From contig NW_025064889.1 in the NCBI RefSeq assembly GCF_019112545.1, forward strand, positions 1,034,619 through 1,098,618: a stretch of 64,000 nt of DNA, given 5' to 3'. A program made the translations under genes and the position numbers. The notes beneath the pieces are model-generated. The model was not told the origin of the DNA. It did not search any database and was given only the letters and a program-made list of their open reading frames with translations. The stretch's first letter is position 1, and each line of letters starts with the position of its first letter. Origin of the DNA: Guyanagaster necrorhizus. Its lineage: Eukaryota; Basidiomycota; Agaricomycetes; Agaricales; Physalacriaceae. This document shows positions 1-12,700 of the stretch, in pieces.

Positions 1-2336
1 AGAGAATACTGTGCCCTTTCACAGACGCACCAACAGCACATCACGTTGGATCGGATCAAAAAGGAGATCGCTAAAGACTGGCTTCGCTATATAAGTGAAT
101 GGTGCTTGACGACCGCTGCTCGAAGGGCGTCAACAAGGCAGCAGATGAAGGTCTGGGCCTCAGAGAGTCAAGTTCAGAGAAGCGCTGTATGTCACCCGCA
201 GTACCAAGCAAAGATAGCCATGGGTTCGTTCACTGACGGACTGTAAGCGCATAATGACCTCGCCTTGGGACTTGGGGAGAATCGCTCCCGGACGAACGAG
301 CGCAAACCTTTCTGTCAGCTGAGGCCTTCACCGCAGGGAACTGCATGCCAATCAAAGATTGGTCTTGGTTTGTGCGTGGACGGAGCTTTCCAAACGGGCT
401 CTCATAGAATTGAGAAGAAGAGTCAAGGAATGAATGGCATTCGGGTATTGCCATGATGTGAAGCTGAAGCGCATGAGAAGATCAGTACACCTAATCAGTG
501 TTCTCCAAATGTCAAGTCAAATGAGCCTTCGGTCCGATGTGATCGTGACCACTGTGTTGCGATGTCAAGCGCAAAGCTCAACGAACAAGTAGACTGGGAG
601 GTGATTGCCTTTTCGGTAAGACTCGTATTAAAAGTCCGACGGTCGGTCTAAGGACTAGGAAGATAGCTGCTGGGCAGTGCTCCGGCCAAACAGTCATCAT
701 TCAGGAGTGCACTGGGCCCAGGAATAGCCGAGTGTGCCAGCAATCTCATCGCGGCCTCGAGGTCACCCCAGAAAACATGTGTCAGGACCATTTCATTGAG
801 AGAATAATGTCTTGCTGGAGTTTCCCCACGATTTTCACGATCTTCATAGTACCTAGGCGAAAGAATTAGATATACGAACGATCTCGGGAGGTCGGGTGAT
901 CTCACCGACACTATTGGCTCTCTTCTCTCCAAAGGAGATACTTTTGCGTCATACCAAGTCGCGTCCCTGTGCCACGCCTCCAATATGTCCTGGCCTCGGA
1001 CATCATATCTGGTGGCCTCACCAGGGGCGTCCAGATCCCCCCTGCACCTCGTTGCCTCGCAGACTGGTCTGGTCGTACGATGCTAAACTATATGCAGGCG
1101 AATCACGCGTCTCCCACCTTCGAATTCACCCACCTCGGCCAAGGGAAGAAGAGCAGGACGTGAAAGCACCAAGAGCCGTGATTCGCGAGTTCCGAGTATA
1201 TAGGACCAGTAGGTCCACGGGGCTAAAATCGATAAGAGTTGAAATTTCAAGTGTTGAAACGTTGGGTCCGAGCTGACGCGATTCGATAAGTTATCCCAGA
1301 GGTGGAATACTCCATTCGGGAAACTCCGAGCTCGGTGGACACATGAACGTGGTACGTCAATTGATACCGTACCAACATATGGACGACACCGTAAGGAGAC
1401 GAAAGCGTCGGGTATCGGACTAGAATAGAATCATTTTGTTGGACGCACGAGGGTGGCGTGGCGTCGCGGTAGACTGAAAAAGAAGATGGACTGATGATAT
1501 AGTTGGTGGATGAATACACCGCAACCCAATACTATACGCCGATCACGCAGAAAGACAAAGCGCCCAAGAATAAGGAGGATTATGTATACGAGTCGAGAGC
1601 AAAGGGGGGTAAAGATTGGGAACCGAAACATTGGACAGGTCGGTGGGTTGAGATGGGATGAAATCACAAGGGCATACAGACAGACGTTGAAGTGGTGGAG
1701 ACAAGCAGCTGGGATTGCAACTCCGGTGTAACGTGAACTGCTGCGATAAGAGAAGGGTGAGAGTAAGGCACGAGAAGAAACGCGGGATGCTAAGTATAAA
1801 ACATTCGGATGTAGAACAGATCCAGAAGAGACGGCGAAGACCAGGCCCAGACACGAACCGTAATGAAAGGCTGAAAGGAAAGGAAAGTCGAGCACGGTTG
1901 ACTTTGGACACCGTGAAGCAGTACGGATCACGTTTCAGCCATGGACAATGGCAAGTCGGACCGAGTCGTAGAATGCAAAAAAAGACAGGTGATATTTACC
2001 GTTGTGGGTGCACCCAATTATTTAATTATTGAGTATAAGTATAATATTCCGTAGCACAGCGTGGGTGAAGTGGGCGAGGCTTGGCACGAAGCAGTGGCAC
2101 TACATACTGAATTGTCAAGAGGGATTTACGCCGGCAACGCAAGTATTGATTGTTCCGATTCGAAGGCGGAGTTTCAAAAAAAAGTGACGAGTCACAGTTA
2201 TTATACGGTGACCTACCTAGTCACGGCCACAACAGAACCAACGACAAACACCATCGCCTTTAATAAACGACCACATTCTCACTCGCCATGATGAATTCTA
2301 CCTGCTAACACAGAGCTCTATTTCCCGCTCGCTGCC
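1..2336. other. Gene-poor stretch, nothing recognised
   Basis: Only short open frames are present, on both strands, and none shows a recognisable domain, a credible exon chain or a good start context. The part from about 1980 to 2060 is AT-rich and just precedes the small gene at 2337. No tRNA-like fold or repeat was seen. A very short exon of a gene running in from the left edge cannot be excluded. Confidence 0.5.
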
Positions 2337-2831
2337 ATGTTCTCCACGCCCCGCCCTATTCTCAAGCGCGCCCCGTCGCAGCACCCGCCCCTCGCCGTCC
2401 ATTTCCCTTCGTCCCCGCTCCTCACCCGTACCTTTGACGCCCATCCTCGCGAGTCCTATGACCGCTCACCTATCGTCGTAGCACCCAATTCGTGTGCCCT
2501 GCCAGAACGTGGTGGGCGCTGCTACACTCTCGACGATAGCCAGGCCTTTTACAAGGGCCTGCATCCTCGCGCCCTAGCCACCGTCCCAGATCTTATCCCA
2601 GACCTTTCTGGCTCCAGTGATGAGAGCGACGGCATAGCAAGCCCTCCGCCTGAGGCATATTATTTCCCCCGCGCTTCGACCCCGAAAAAGTCAAAACCCA
2701 CCTTCTCCGACGACCTCCCATTCCCCCCTTCTCCCCAGACGAAGAAGAAATGTGCAGCGAAGCGGCGGGCCATCTGTAAAGCCCGGGAACGGGAACGAGA
2801 AGAGTCTGGTGGTTGTCTGGATGGCTTTTAG
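2337..2831 (+). CDS. Conserved hypothetical protein, proline/serine-rich, 164 aa
   Basis: A single uninterrupted frame of 164 residues. It begins MFSTPRPILKR, carries a block reading YDRSPIVVAPNSCALPERGGR near residues 41-61, a serine/aspartate run (SGSSDESDG) in the middle, a basic stretch rich in K and R near the end, and terminates in GGCLDGF. I recall small proteins with this opening, the PIVV.PNSCALPERGG block and a G-C-L-G-F-like tail as common single-exon genes of unknown function in Agaricomycetes, but I cannot check this here. Composition suggests a largely disordered, possibly nuclear protein. No catalytic motif, signal peptide or membrane segment is seen. The start is the first ATG of the frame and directly opens the conserved-looking N-terminus. 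The function is unknown. Confidence 0.75.
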   Translation: MFSTPRPILKRAPSQHPPLAVHFPSSPLLTRTFDAHPRESYDRSPIVVAPNSCALPERGGRCYTLDDSQAFYKGLHPRALATVPDLIPDLSGSSDESDGIASPPPEAYYFPRASTPKKSKPTFSDDLPFPPSPQTKKKCAAKRRAICKAREREREESGGCLDGF

Positions 2832-5800
2832 TTGTTGCAGGAACAGAGTTGCAGTCCGAGCAGTATTCTTATTTTATTTTTTTTTTTCGCATCCATCATC
2901 GCTTTCCCGTTCACATCATCCGTACATACCACACTCTCAATGACGCCTTTTTATGACCTCCCTCATTAGCCTGACTCGCCATATACCAGTGACAATCCAA
3001 TCCAATCCAATACTGTACTACCACCGCTAGTCGCATGGACTGCGTCGCCTCCGTTGCTCAATTCAACAGCCGTGACGGACAGGAGTACAGCCAATTGAGC
3101 CAGTCGTAAGGTTTCACCGCTCCGCCTTCTTCCGTTCCGTGTGGCTATGCATCTCGGCTCAGGTTTCTCAGCTGCTGTTGGTCTTCTCTCTCTGGTCCTG
3201 GCAGTATGGGACAGGCATCTCGGTTCGACGTCAAATTAATGCTTGGTCACAATGCTTGGCAAATTCCTGGTATCTATCTGTTATGTTACTCGGTCTGTAT
3301 CCTCGTCGCCGTATAACATCTTGACGACAATTTATCTCTCTCTCAAGTCCAGCTGCGGTACAATTCATCGATTGTTCCGCTTCCTGACGTCGACAGATTA
3401 CAGATTATTGCATTCCCGGGACCTCGAGCGCGGTCCCGTGCACCTTCGAGATCATGGCGAGAACCATCTAAAAATGCAATTGTTACAAACCTGCCATTGA
3501 AAACGAGGCTAACCAATGGGTACCACTTGTGAACGGAATTCAGACGGAAATCGGTCTGCTTTGCTTTGGGGACAAATTCAAGCGATCATGCATCCTTCTC
3601 GTCTCTGCTGAACCCTGTTCTGCAATCTATCTCGGTCCCTCTGCTGGCATAACTTTGCCCCTGTTCTCCCTTCACGAGGCGGCGGGGTAGCATCATGGAC
3701 AAATTGAGCTTCCCCATCTGAAGCACGTCATCATCGATTTTTCCTCTTTCAACGCAATGACTCCACCCACGAAGCCTCGAGGCCAACTAACCGACACGCG
3801 CATCTTCTGATATCTATCGCATTGGAGCCTGGCCATTATTTATCTCCCTATGGTCCATTCCCTCCTACTACTTCCGGACCGCATCCGAAAATGCGCCACA
3901 AGCTGCTACTATTACTCTATCTTTCGGACCTGATCCGGCACTTTCTTCTCTCTGTGGCGCGGTCCCTTACTTTTAGACGCGTCCTTGGGCTATCTGTATA
4001 TGTGCACCACCTCTTTCCCCTCTTCTGGGCTCGGATATTGATGACACTTGGTGCTTCCCATTTCTTTCTGATGGCTAACGGGGCTCCGCTGGCTGTGACT
4101 CGGAGTTTTGTCCACGGTCAGGAGGACAAGACGCGTATTCTTGGCGGATGGACAACCTTTGATCCCGAATTCTCTTAACCTCCTCGGTGCCTTAATCTTA
4201 ACTCGGGACAAAGCTACTTTTTTAAAAACACGACGTAAAGATGCTTGGCGTCCATTTCGACGTTGTTTATGTTCAGCTGTATCAAGCCAGGAGGGCCCGC
4301 CGACCTGCCGATATCCCGACATTAACTTCGGAGTTTGATTCGAAAACTTGGATTTAGATCCGGCCACTGTTGGTAACCTACATCCGTGATATCGGGGGGC
4401 CCCGCCGTCCGAGTTTCATACTATGATCCATGCATTGAAGGAAACCCTCTCACCGAGGCTACGTTCTTGATGCGGCTTACTAGTAGTGGTTGCAGGCCAA
4501 CAGTCGCCAAACACTGCAACTCTCAATTCATCGGTTCTTGTTATATCATCATTCGCGCATATCGGGGAGGTGCTCACGCATGCGATTCCGCAAGACAAAG
4601 GGAACAATTGATGTCGATGCACATATGCTTCCGCACATGGTGAATTCTCTCTTTTTTTGTGTCCTTGCGATACAGGAGTGGCTGGCGGGGATGTTCCATA
4701 TGCATAATATATCAAAGAATGTAACCAGCTTGGATCCAGGTATAACGCTCTGCGATTAAGGAATCTTAATCGTCTAGAGGTGGAAAGTATCACTGAAACG
4801 TCTCCCTTTCAATGGAAGACAAAGCCAAGGACCAATTTGAACTTGCGCCGTCCTTCGACTGCGATATACGGTCTTTCTCAAGGTTACTTGGAATGCGTCA
4901 CAGTTATGTACATATCTTGGCAGCATGACGCACTCAAAAAAAAGTTCTGCAGAATGGACGAGAAGCGGAACTATCAAGGTGTTTGTTACTCTCGTACTCA
5001 TAGCCTTTCTCTCCAGAGACACCCAAGGTTCTTGAACACAAGAAGATGTACAGTGAGGTTAAAATCGCCTATGGGGAGGCTTTTCGAAGGTCCTTAAGAG
5101 CCTCGACCGAGCGATTGAGCAGCAATAAAGTCAAACGCCCGTCAAGAAGCTGTTCGCTATCATCAACTACTTTGCCAAGTAATCTTTTAGAGAGGAGATG
5201 GCGATATCGGATATGAAGTGTTCGATGTATATGCTGCTCTGTCAATGAACACAAGGCGAGTAGAAGTCAAGGCAAGTTCGAGGGCATCGAAAGCGGTGAA
5301 GCCTGAGTGTGATCAGCAGATGCCCACGGTGGCTCAAGTTTGCGTTTCATACTGCCAACGTGTCTAACCCCAGCAGCCATTGCTGGCCTTAGTTATGGAA
5401 GATTATTACCTAGGCGACGACATGACGGCCTAATAGTGAAATGGATAAATAACTTCGGCACTGACTCGGGGGCTAATCGTCAATACAATTTTTACTCAAC
5501 AAGTCTGATCCGAATTGGCGTCGTATAACCCCCATATGCACTATCCCATCCTCCGCCTTGGCGGCTGTTGGACAAAATTTGAATATCAATACGCTAAAGG
5601 AAGAGCTTGGCAGAAGCTCCATCCCATCCACGCCGAAAGCCTTCCAAGTTCTTAACACACAATTAACGCCACCCAGATCCTGAGCTGGCAATCGATTCAC
5701 GTTATGGCCGAACGATGATGCTACGAGATGGTAAAAAGAGCAAATGTCGATAGTATGGGCATTCTATTCTCCACTGCTGGCGCACGATAGATAGACTCAG

Positions 5801-6423
5801 AGGTAGGCGTGTTTTCATCCAACTCTCTGACCCATCGAGGTCAGGCTGAATAGCGCAACTCTGTCGCATACTTCCATTGCTGTGTCACTGCTCTGCATTG
5901 GTGCGCAGGAAGTTTAAATATGCAGCAAAATGCAGTACGATGGAAACATGGGTTCCGAGGAGGCAGGAACCAAAGGAAGCTGAGGATATGTATAGTCAAT
6001 TGCTGAAAGTTTGTAAACCCGAGCTTCTTCGAGTGACATCATATATGTCACCTGAGCGCACTTCGCACACACAAACCTTCACAGCAATAAACGAGCGCTT
6101 CAACCAAGCGATTCTCCTTCGTCATCAAAAGGAGTCAGCTAGCCTTCAGATTGCGTCAAGGACGGAGGAACAATAGAGATGTAAAGAATATGCATCTTCT
6201 TTGCCCGAGGAATGACCGACGTTCAAGGGATGGGTACGGCCACAACGGTACGCGGAGAAATACCGGTGAGCTCGCATGTCGAAGCCAGCGGCAGTAAGAA
6301 AAACCAGTCGCTCTCACGAAGAGAAAATCCGCCCCCAACCTCTGGCTCGCTTGCAACCCAAATGAACGCCCTAAATTGTGATCATAGAATCTTCGTCCAC
6401 CTCATCTCACCTCCGCCGCCCAC
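2832..6423. other. Long intergenic stretch, nothing recognised
   Basis: About 3.6 kb with only short, unsupported frames. A poly-T run and a few CCAAT-like repeats (3000-3010) follow the gene at 2337. No domain, exon chain, LTR or RNA gene could be supported. It may contain decayed sequence, because no frame keeps protein-like composition for more than about 100 codons. Confidence 0.45.
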
Positions 6424-8180
6424 TCACGATCCGAAATGTCGTAGCCGCGCCATGCTATCTACCACCTCTCCCTGCAATCGCGAAACAATGTCCGCCTGGT
6501 GATGATCGCCGCCACCACCCACGTATCCAGCGGCAAAATCCACCTCGGGGAAGGACGTCGTGTAGCTGTCCCGGTTCCACATGGAGGTAAACGCGACGAG
6601 GACGTAACAACTGAGCAGGACGGAGCCGCCGAGGACCATGAACAGGATCCATGAAGTCGATCTCGGGTATGACAGGCAAACCCGCGGGTGAAGTTTAAAG
6701 GTGCTGATGCGGGAAGATTGGGCGAGGACATAAGAATGTTGATCCTTTTTCTTCTCACATTGAGAATAGAGTGGATTGCTGGTGCTTATTAGACGGACCA
6801 TCGTGTTTATCATAGCATTCGGGACAGAGAACACATCGGATACATTTCCGTATGCTCCGTCATATACGGAAAACGTGAAGTTTCGAAAACCATCTGTGTC
6901 AATAGAAACAAGGAGGGGAGCGTTCCGCCCACCAGCTATCAAGTGTAAGATTCATCAATCCTGACCACATTCGTTGAGAGATGAGCTAAGAGATTCGAGG
7001 TATGTTGTATGAGATTCCATATCCATGACAGAGCTATTCTTCAAATCGTAGACGGGGGACGCGGTGCTCTATTGGGATGAATCGTTAATAGCTCAACGCG
7101 TCAGTTTTTGGAAGAAAAAAACCTACTATGGTCATAGTCATAAAAAGATTCAAAGGCGGATTGGCCATGACGGCTTCCGAAGCACCGTGAAAACCCAAAC
7201 CAGTGTACGAGGGGTCGTCAAGCGCAGCGTGACAATCGCCAGAGGTGATGTTACCGTCAACCCCACCACATACGGCGATCTGAGCTAGAATCATGGTGGA
7301 TTCATTTCGCCCTCCGTTATCCAACGAGCTCAAACAGATTCGCAATGCAACGTCATTCATCCCGGGCTCGGAATAATAAAAAGGCGCTATCCATGCCTGG
7401 CACTCACCACTACTGAAGTAATGTCCGTATGCATGGGGATAGAACGACACAATCCATGGAGTCTCGATCATTGGCATGTAACCTGTCCGTTGGCGCCAAG
7501 ATAGTCTACGCTGGTAACGATGGCATAAGACGAGCAGTTCGCCAAGGAGGCATCAGAGTCGACACTCGCACTGCATCGTTCTTCGGTAGCGTCAACCGGG
7601 ACTGTTTGCTGAGGATGGGTCAAGAATCCTTGGAAGCCAAGATGATTATACTGTAAGAGGCTGCTGTTAAATTCTCCCCAACCGGTGGTTGTGGTGGTAG
7701 CCATGTCGATGGTGATGAAATTAATGTCGAAGAGAAAGACAACCTCGACGAATGACACGACAATATACGTGAACATTCGTTTTAGGCACCACGATCGCGT
7801 AGACCAAGAGACCTTTGTTTTCGTGGACAAGAGAGATGCTCGTCGCTCTCGATAGTCCTAGCAACGTACCGCCCGACACACCAAATAGGGGACGATGCCT
7901 TTTGCCACCTTACCCTTTCATAGCATGCGACCGCCAGCTCTCCCAACAGAAGCGTCGTCGCAGAAGTGCTGATTTGCAATAGCAATGTCATCATTGAAGG
8001 GGACTTTAACCGGATGAGAGGAGGGTCAGGCTCTCCTGGGATTTCTCTCCCTCCGTGAAAGTGGGTTACCGACTGTGACGGATCGGTGGATGCATGGGCA
8101 AAGAATACGGTCCAGACAAAGGTACCCGTTGTCAGCAACGAAAGACTGATGATGGACCAATTTCGAGAAAAGAATGACAT
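6424..8180 (-). pseudogene. Multi-pass membrane protein gene with disrupted reading frame
   Basis: The minus strand reads like a fungal membrane protein. It starts at 8180 with MSFFSRNWSIIS, followed by a hydrophobic segment and an extracellular-looking loop. A second membrane segment ends in LAVACYERVRW near 7910. Further down come FTYIVVSFVEVVFLFDINF (about 7770-7715), a Cys-containing luminal region with several N-glycosylation sequons, and a last helix (WILFMVLGGSVLLSCYVLVAF) near 6600 before the stop at 6424. The protein-like segments lie in different frames: from 8180 to about 7905, then a frame reading GTLLGLSRATS near 7860, then the FTYIVV frame, then another frame from about 7477. 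Some switches could be unrecognised introns, but the one near 7900 and the one near 7790 look like single-base indels. I call it a probable pseudogene. A spliced gene with unusual introns is the alternative. The function is unknown. Confidence 0.45.
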
Positions 8181-10550
8181 GGAAGTAGGAGGTGATGGAA
8201 TCAGTTCATGGTTGATGCGGGAGGGTTTGTGAGGGGACTTTGACCAAGTCCATGATCTTGAAATGCTTGAGGAATCCATGCACGAGTGATTCATATGCTC
8301 GTACTGGGGGAATCCCTTCAACGAGGCTTTGGACATGGCATGGGTGCACCGTCTGATAACGATAACGTTCTTATATCTGAAATTGCACTGACACGTCCTA
8401 AACCCGTTGATGAGAAAAATGTAAAGTAAGTAATAGAGAACTGTATCAAGGCACACCTGACACCGCCCTGACAATTGAAGATTGAACTTGACGGTGTCCA
8501 TCGGTGATCATCAAATGACTCCCGCAACTACAGCGTCCGAATGCATGGTGCTGAATGAAGTCGGCGAGGTTCCACCCCAAAAATAACCAGAAGGTCGGGT
8601 AAGAGCATAACGAGGAAGATCCCAGATGGCGGCGGCAAAGCCATCAAGCAAGGTTTGGGAACAGGATCTGAGTAAATTTAGTGTTGTGGAGGTAACCAAT
8701 AGGACGTTGACCTCGCACCCGTTTGATGAAAATTCAGATTGGACTAGAGAGACACCTCCACATCCACAGATAGGCAAAATAATCAGGAACCCACTGAGGC
8801 GCGATAACGACGATTTCGTGTAAGCGTTCGGTACCACCCTATTCTCTGGTTACGTGCCATAGGTCATTGCACGGCCAACACGGGAAGATGGTGGGTCGTG
8901 GGGACCTCATTACCGGATTCATAAAGGTTTGTACGAATCTAGGAGAGTCTGATCTGGAACTGCCATATATCTAATGGCTCACGAGAGTTCGTAAGGAAGG
9001 CACGAAGAGTGTTATGGCAGTGGGAATAGGTGGATGATAATGATTACCGCACGGTTTGAATTGTTTATTTAATGAAAGACACGAGTTCGAATTCGTTGTG
9101 CTGCAATTTGTAAGGAACACGAAGCTTTGCAACAAACCGCATTGCAGAGAGCAAATATGAGAATATTCGGAACCTCCTGCAAAAGTAGCGTAAGTAATAT
9201 GGCCACTAGGAAGGGCTACAATGCGTCTCTTTGCTAGTACAAAAAGATGACCCGAATATGAGAAGGGCAGGAGGAACCCAAGACGACATTGAAGAGCCAA
9301 TGTCGGCGATTTTATTCTATTTCTCCGCTCCCTGCAGCTGGTTTGAATATTTGACAACGATGACGACGGATACAACACAAGGCTTCAAGTTTCAATCGAC
9401 GATGTCCAGTACTTTGCAGGCTTCCTTCCTACCATGTCGGGACTCGAAGAGATCTGACTGTCAAGCCAAATACTTAGAACTTTTGGGGTGCACTGTCACC
9501 GTTGGCATTATTCTCAAAAGAGATATCTCGGTCCAGCTTTCTCTCGCTTATGCGCTGCCAATCTTGACTGGCGGTGGGTCCACTGGTATACGGTCTTACC
9601 ATGAACAGGTATCGATGCAGGTCTAGGCCGTGATCAAGCCAGACTTATATGTTTATGTTGATACGTCGAGATTCCAAGTCCTGCCAGATTCTTAGTCTTT
9701 CTCTAAATGAGTAAGCCTTCATATCAGCCAAGACAAGTAACCTCAAGCTCCAAGGCTCAAGCCAACACCAGCTACTGGATGTTCACACGACCACTTTCAT
9801 AGGCACCTGCGTTTCCCGTCATCTTCCGCTTCGTGTAGCCAATATAATGATACCTGTTTATACAGTGCAATCTTTCGGCTTCAAGTTGACACCAAGCGGC
9901 ACAACTTTCCACCCTCAAGAAGGCAGGAGATTCGGCATAAACCTGGCCAGACATCCTCGGCTGGAATTCCATTATCATGATGCGTCTTTGCTTTACTGGC
10001 CTCGGCTTTTGGTTTTACAGACCTCTGCCGTCTCGCAAGCACTTTGTCGGACTGTTTTCTTCCTTTCTCTTATCGATTTTGGGGACGACACTGGCACGGA
10101 GTCCTCGTTTCAAGTCTAGACCTTGTTATACTATCGTTCATTCTAGCGCATGGTATTGAGCAAAGTGTACAATGAAGTGCCTCCACGACGATCACCTTGG
10201 TCAAACTTTCATCATGCATTGATCATCAATGAAGCGATCATTATTCTTCAGGCGCTGGCAGGGGATTTGAAGGCGGTGAATCGTTCGAGTAGGGGTACAG
10301 TACTCCTATTTCAACCTGAAAAGGGCAGCCCTTGAAGACAATACTTGGAGCACGTTTACACCAAAATTTCTTCTGAACTTTGCTTTGCTCCCAAAATACA
10401 TAACAAATTCGCTAGCAGTGAGCATACAAACTGTCGGCTCTCCCTACTGAGCCGGCCCTCGGCAACTCCCGCCAATAGGATTAAAATGATTCATCGTACC
10501 CCACACTTTTAACCAAACCCTTCACTCAACACCCATCTCATCGAAAAATA
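8181..10550. other. Intergenic stretch upstream of malate dehydrogenase
   Basis: Only short frames without recognisable domains. The last 150 bp before 10551 are pyrimidine-rich (CTTCACTCAACACCC type), as is usual for promoters of strongly expressed fungal genes. No repeat or RNA gene was identified. Confidence 0.4.
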
Positions 10551-12020
10551 ATGGTCAAAGCAGTCGTTCTCGGAGCCGCAGGTACGTCCATATAACCTAG
10601 TCAAGGGCTCCTGCTGAGCTCAATGACTTCAAAGGTGGTATCGGTCAACCCTTGGCCCTCCTTCTCAAGGCCAACCCAGCTGTCACCGCCTTGGGTCTCT
10701 ATGATATCGTGAATACGCCTGGTGTTGCCGCCGACCTTTCCCATATCTCCACTCCAGCCAAGGTTGAGGGCTACCTGCCCCCAGATGATGGTCTTGCCAA
10801 GACTTTGAAGGGCGCGGACATTGTCGTTATCCCTGCTGGCGTACCGAGGAAGCCTGGGGTGAGATACCTCGCGCGCTTATCTCCAAATATGCTGATTTAT
10901 CCTTCTAGATGTCGAGGTAGGTCTTTTTTCAACAAGTCGTTCTTACCAGCTTGTACTGAAATGATGCTGTCGCGCTCAGAGACGATCTCTTCAAGGTAAC
11001 AATTTCTATATACTTGTCTACCAATTCAACGCTAACAGTCTTCTCCTAGATCAATGCTGGCATCGTCAGGGATCTTGCGACTGGAATCGCTAAGCACAGT
11101 CCCAAGGCATTCGTGCTTGTCATCTCCAATCCCGTCAACTCTACCGTTCCTATCGTCGCCGAGGTTTTCAAAAAACACGGAGTCTTTGACCCCAAGCGGT
11201 ATGTCACCTGCCCGTTTTCATTCCATCATTTCCTTCACCTGATCCATCCTCAATTATTTTGCCCCTGAATTCCCCTGTGCTGACTGTGCCGCCCTTAGAC
11301 TCTTCGGTGTAACAACTCTTGACGTTGTCCGTGCATCTACATTTGTTGGGGAGATCACGAAATCGGATCCCACAGGCGTTGTCGTCCCCGTTGTCGGTGG
11401 ACATAGTGGTGTCACCATTGTTCCCCTTCTCTCCCAGTCTTCTCATCCTCTTCCTTCCTCTTTCTCTGCTACGGACTTGGACGCCCTGATCAACAGGATT
11501 CAGTTCGGAGGCGATGAAGTGGTTAAGGCTAAGGATGGCGCAGGAAGCGCGACTTTGAGTACGTGTTTTCCTTCCTTTTTCACTACGTCTCCTTGACTGA
11601 TATGACTACCAGGTATGGCGTATGCCGGTGCTGAGTTCGCTAGCAAGGTCGTACGGGCCGTCAAGGGTGAGCAGGGAATTGTCGCCCCCACCTTCGTCCA
11701 CCTGGACGCCGCTGCCAAGAAGACTCTCGGCGTCGAGCTCGATTTCTTCTCCGCTAAGGTTGAATTGGGAGTAAGCTTTCTTTTTCTTCTTTTGTTGCTT
11801 CACAGATGCTGATGCCATCGTCTAGTCCAGAGGTGTCAAGACCATTTTGCCATTGGGTGAGCTGACGGACAAGGAGAAGGGTCTGATTGCTGCTGCTGTT
11901 CCGGAATTAAAGACTAGCATTGAGAAGGTCCTCTTCGCAACTTCTTTTTGTTTATTTTTTTTGCTCATTTACTTGTTTCAGGGCGAGAGATTCATCACGG
12001 AGTCTACTCAGAAGCTTTAG
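10551..12020 (+). CDS. Malate dehydrogenase, NAD-dependent, 328 aa, nine exons
   Basis: Catalyses reversible oxidation of malate to oxaloacetate with NAD. Exons: 10551-10581, 10635-10858, 10909-10916, 10980-10995, 11050-11198, 11299-11558, 11613-11770, 11826-11927 and 11982-12020; these sum to 987 bases, 328 codons plus stop. Visible family signatures are the Rossmann GAAGGIGQPL at the N-terminus, [11 protein letters not shown] followed by SRDDLFKINAGIV (substrate-loop arginines), the [11 protein letters not shown] block, LDVVRASTF, and the catalytic-histidine segment [10 protein letters not shown]. The protein starts directly at the Rossmann strand ([11 protein letters not shown]), with no mitochondrial presequence, so a cytosolic form is likely. 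It ends in TQKL, which is not a canonical peroxisomal signal. Exons 3 and 4 are micro-exons of 8 and 16 nt, and both are needed to keep the conserved sequence in frame. The eighth intron uses GTCCTC as donor. Confidence 0.93.
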
Positions 12021-12700
12021 ATGAGATGGATTAGAATAAGGAAGAAGAAAGTTTGAAATTGTACTAAGCTGCTAAAGTGTTTTCTTGTAGATGACATCCT
12101 GGATGTATACGTATATTATTCTGTTTTCTTACTCTTTTACGTCTGTAGTGAAGACGGCGAAGTGGTCGCGATAGTTTGATTGCCGTTGGATGTCCACTTC
12201 GCTGTGCGGATTGTCGTCGATATGCTCTGGATTCACCTCGGCACGCGAAGAAAGTGCGCTGCTAAGATGAAAGCACACATGGTCGAAAGATACTCCGTAC
12301 TCGGGATTTCTTTGCTGGGTGGATTTCTTCCCAGTCGCAGATGCAGCTCGGAATATGGGTGGAGCTCCTGGGTTTGCTAAGATTTGTGAGGTCGGTGATT
12401 GATCAGACGGACTTGGTCCTCCGAGGACAAGAATCTCCCGTTCCTGCTTTGAATCCGTGCTGCACGGACCTCAGCTGGCACGGGAAACAGAGGAAGGATA
12501 ATAATACGTGTAAGTAGAAATACCAAGATTCCCGAAAGGTCGAACTGAGTGGTTCGCGTATTGATTAAAAGTTGTACAGAGTGCCTAGCAAAGCTCGCTG
12601 AAGCATATCTGGTCCGTGACTGTGACCGATAATCACGTGTAACTGCATCATTATCACGCTGCGTGACAGTACATTCAATTGTTGCTGTTAGTTTCACGAA
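12021..12700. other. Intergenic region and promoter of the HMCES-like gene
   Basis: Short region between the malate dehydrogenase stop and the HMCES start. Its last 70 bp contain a CACGTG box and a perfect 6-bp inverted repeat (listed separately). No coding sequence is supported. Confidence 0.5.
12634..12666. promoter_or_regulatory. CACGTG box plus TCACGC-T-GCGTGA inverted repeat
   Basis: CACGTG lies at 12634-12639. A palindrome with 6-bp arms and a one-base spacer lies at 12654-12666. Both sit 35-70 bp before the ATG of the HMCES-like gene. CACGTG is the classic site for bHLH factors (and some bZIPs) in fungi. Similar boxes occur 120-155 bp before three other starts in the window. The regulatory role is inferred from position only. 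Confidence 0.4.
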
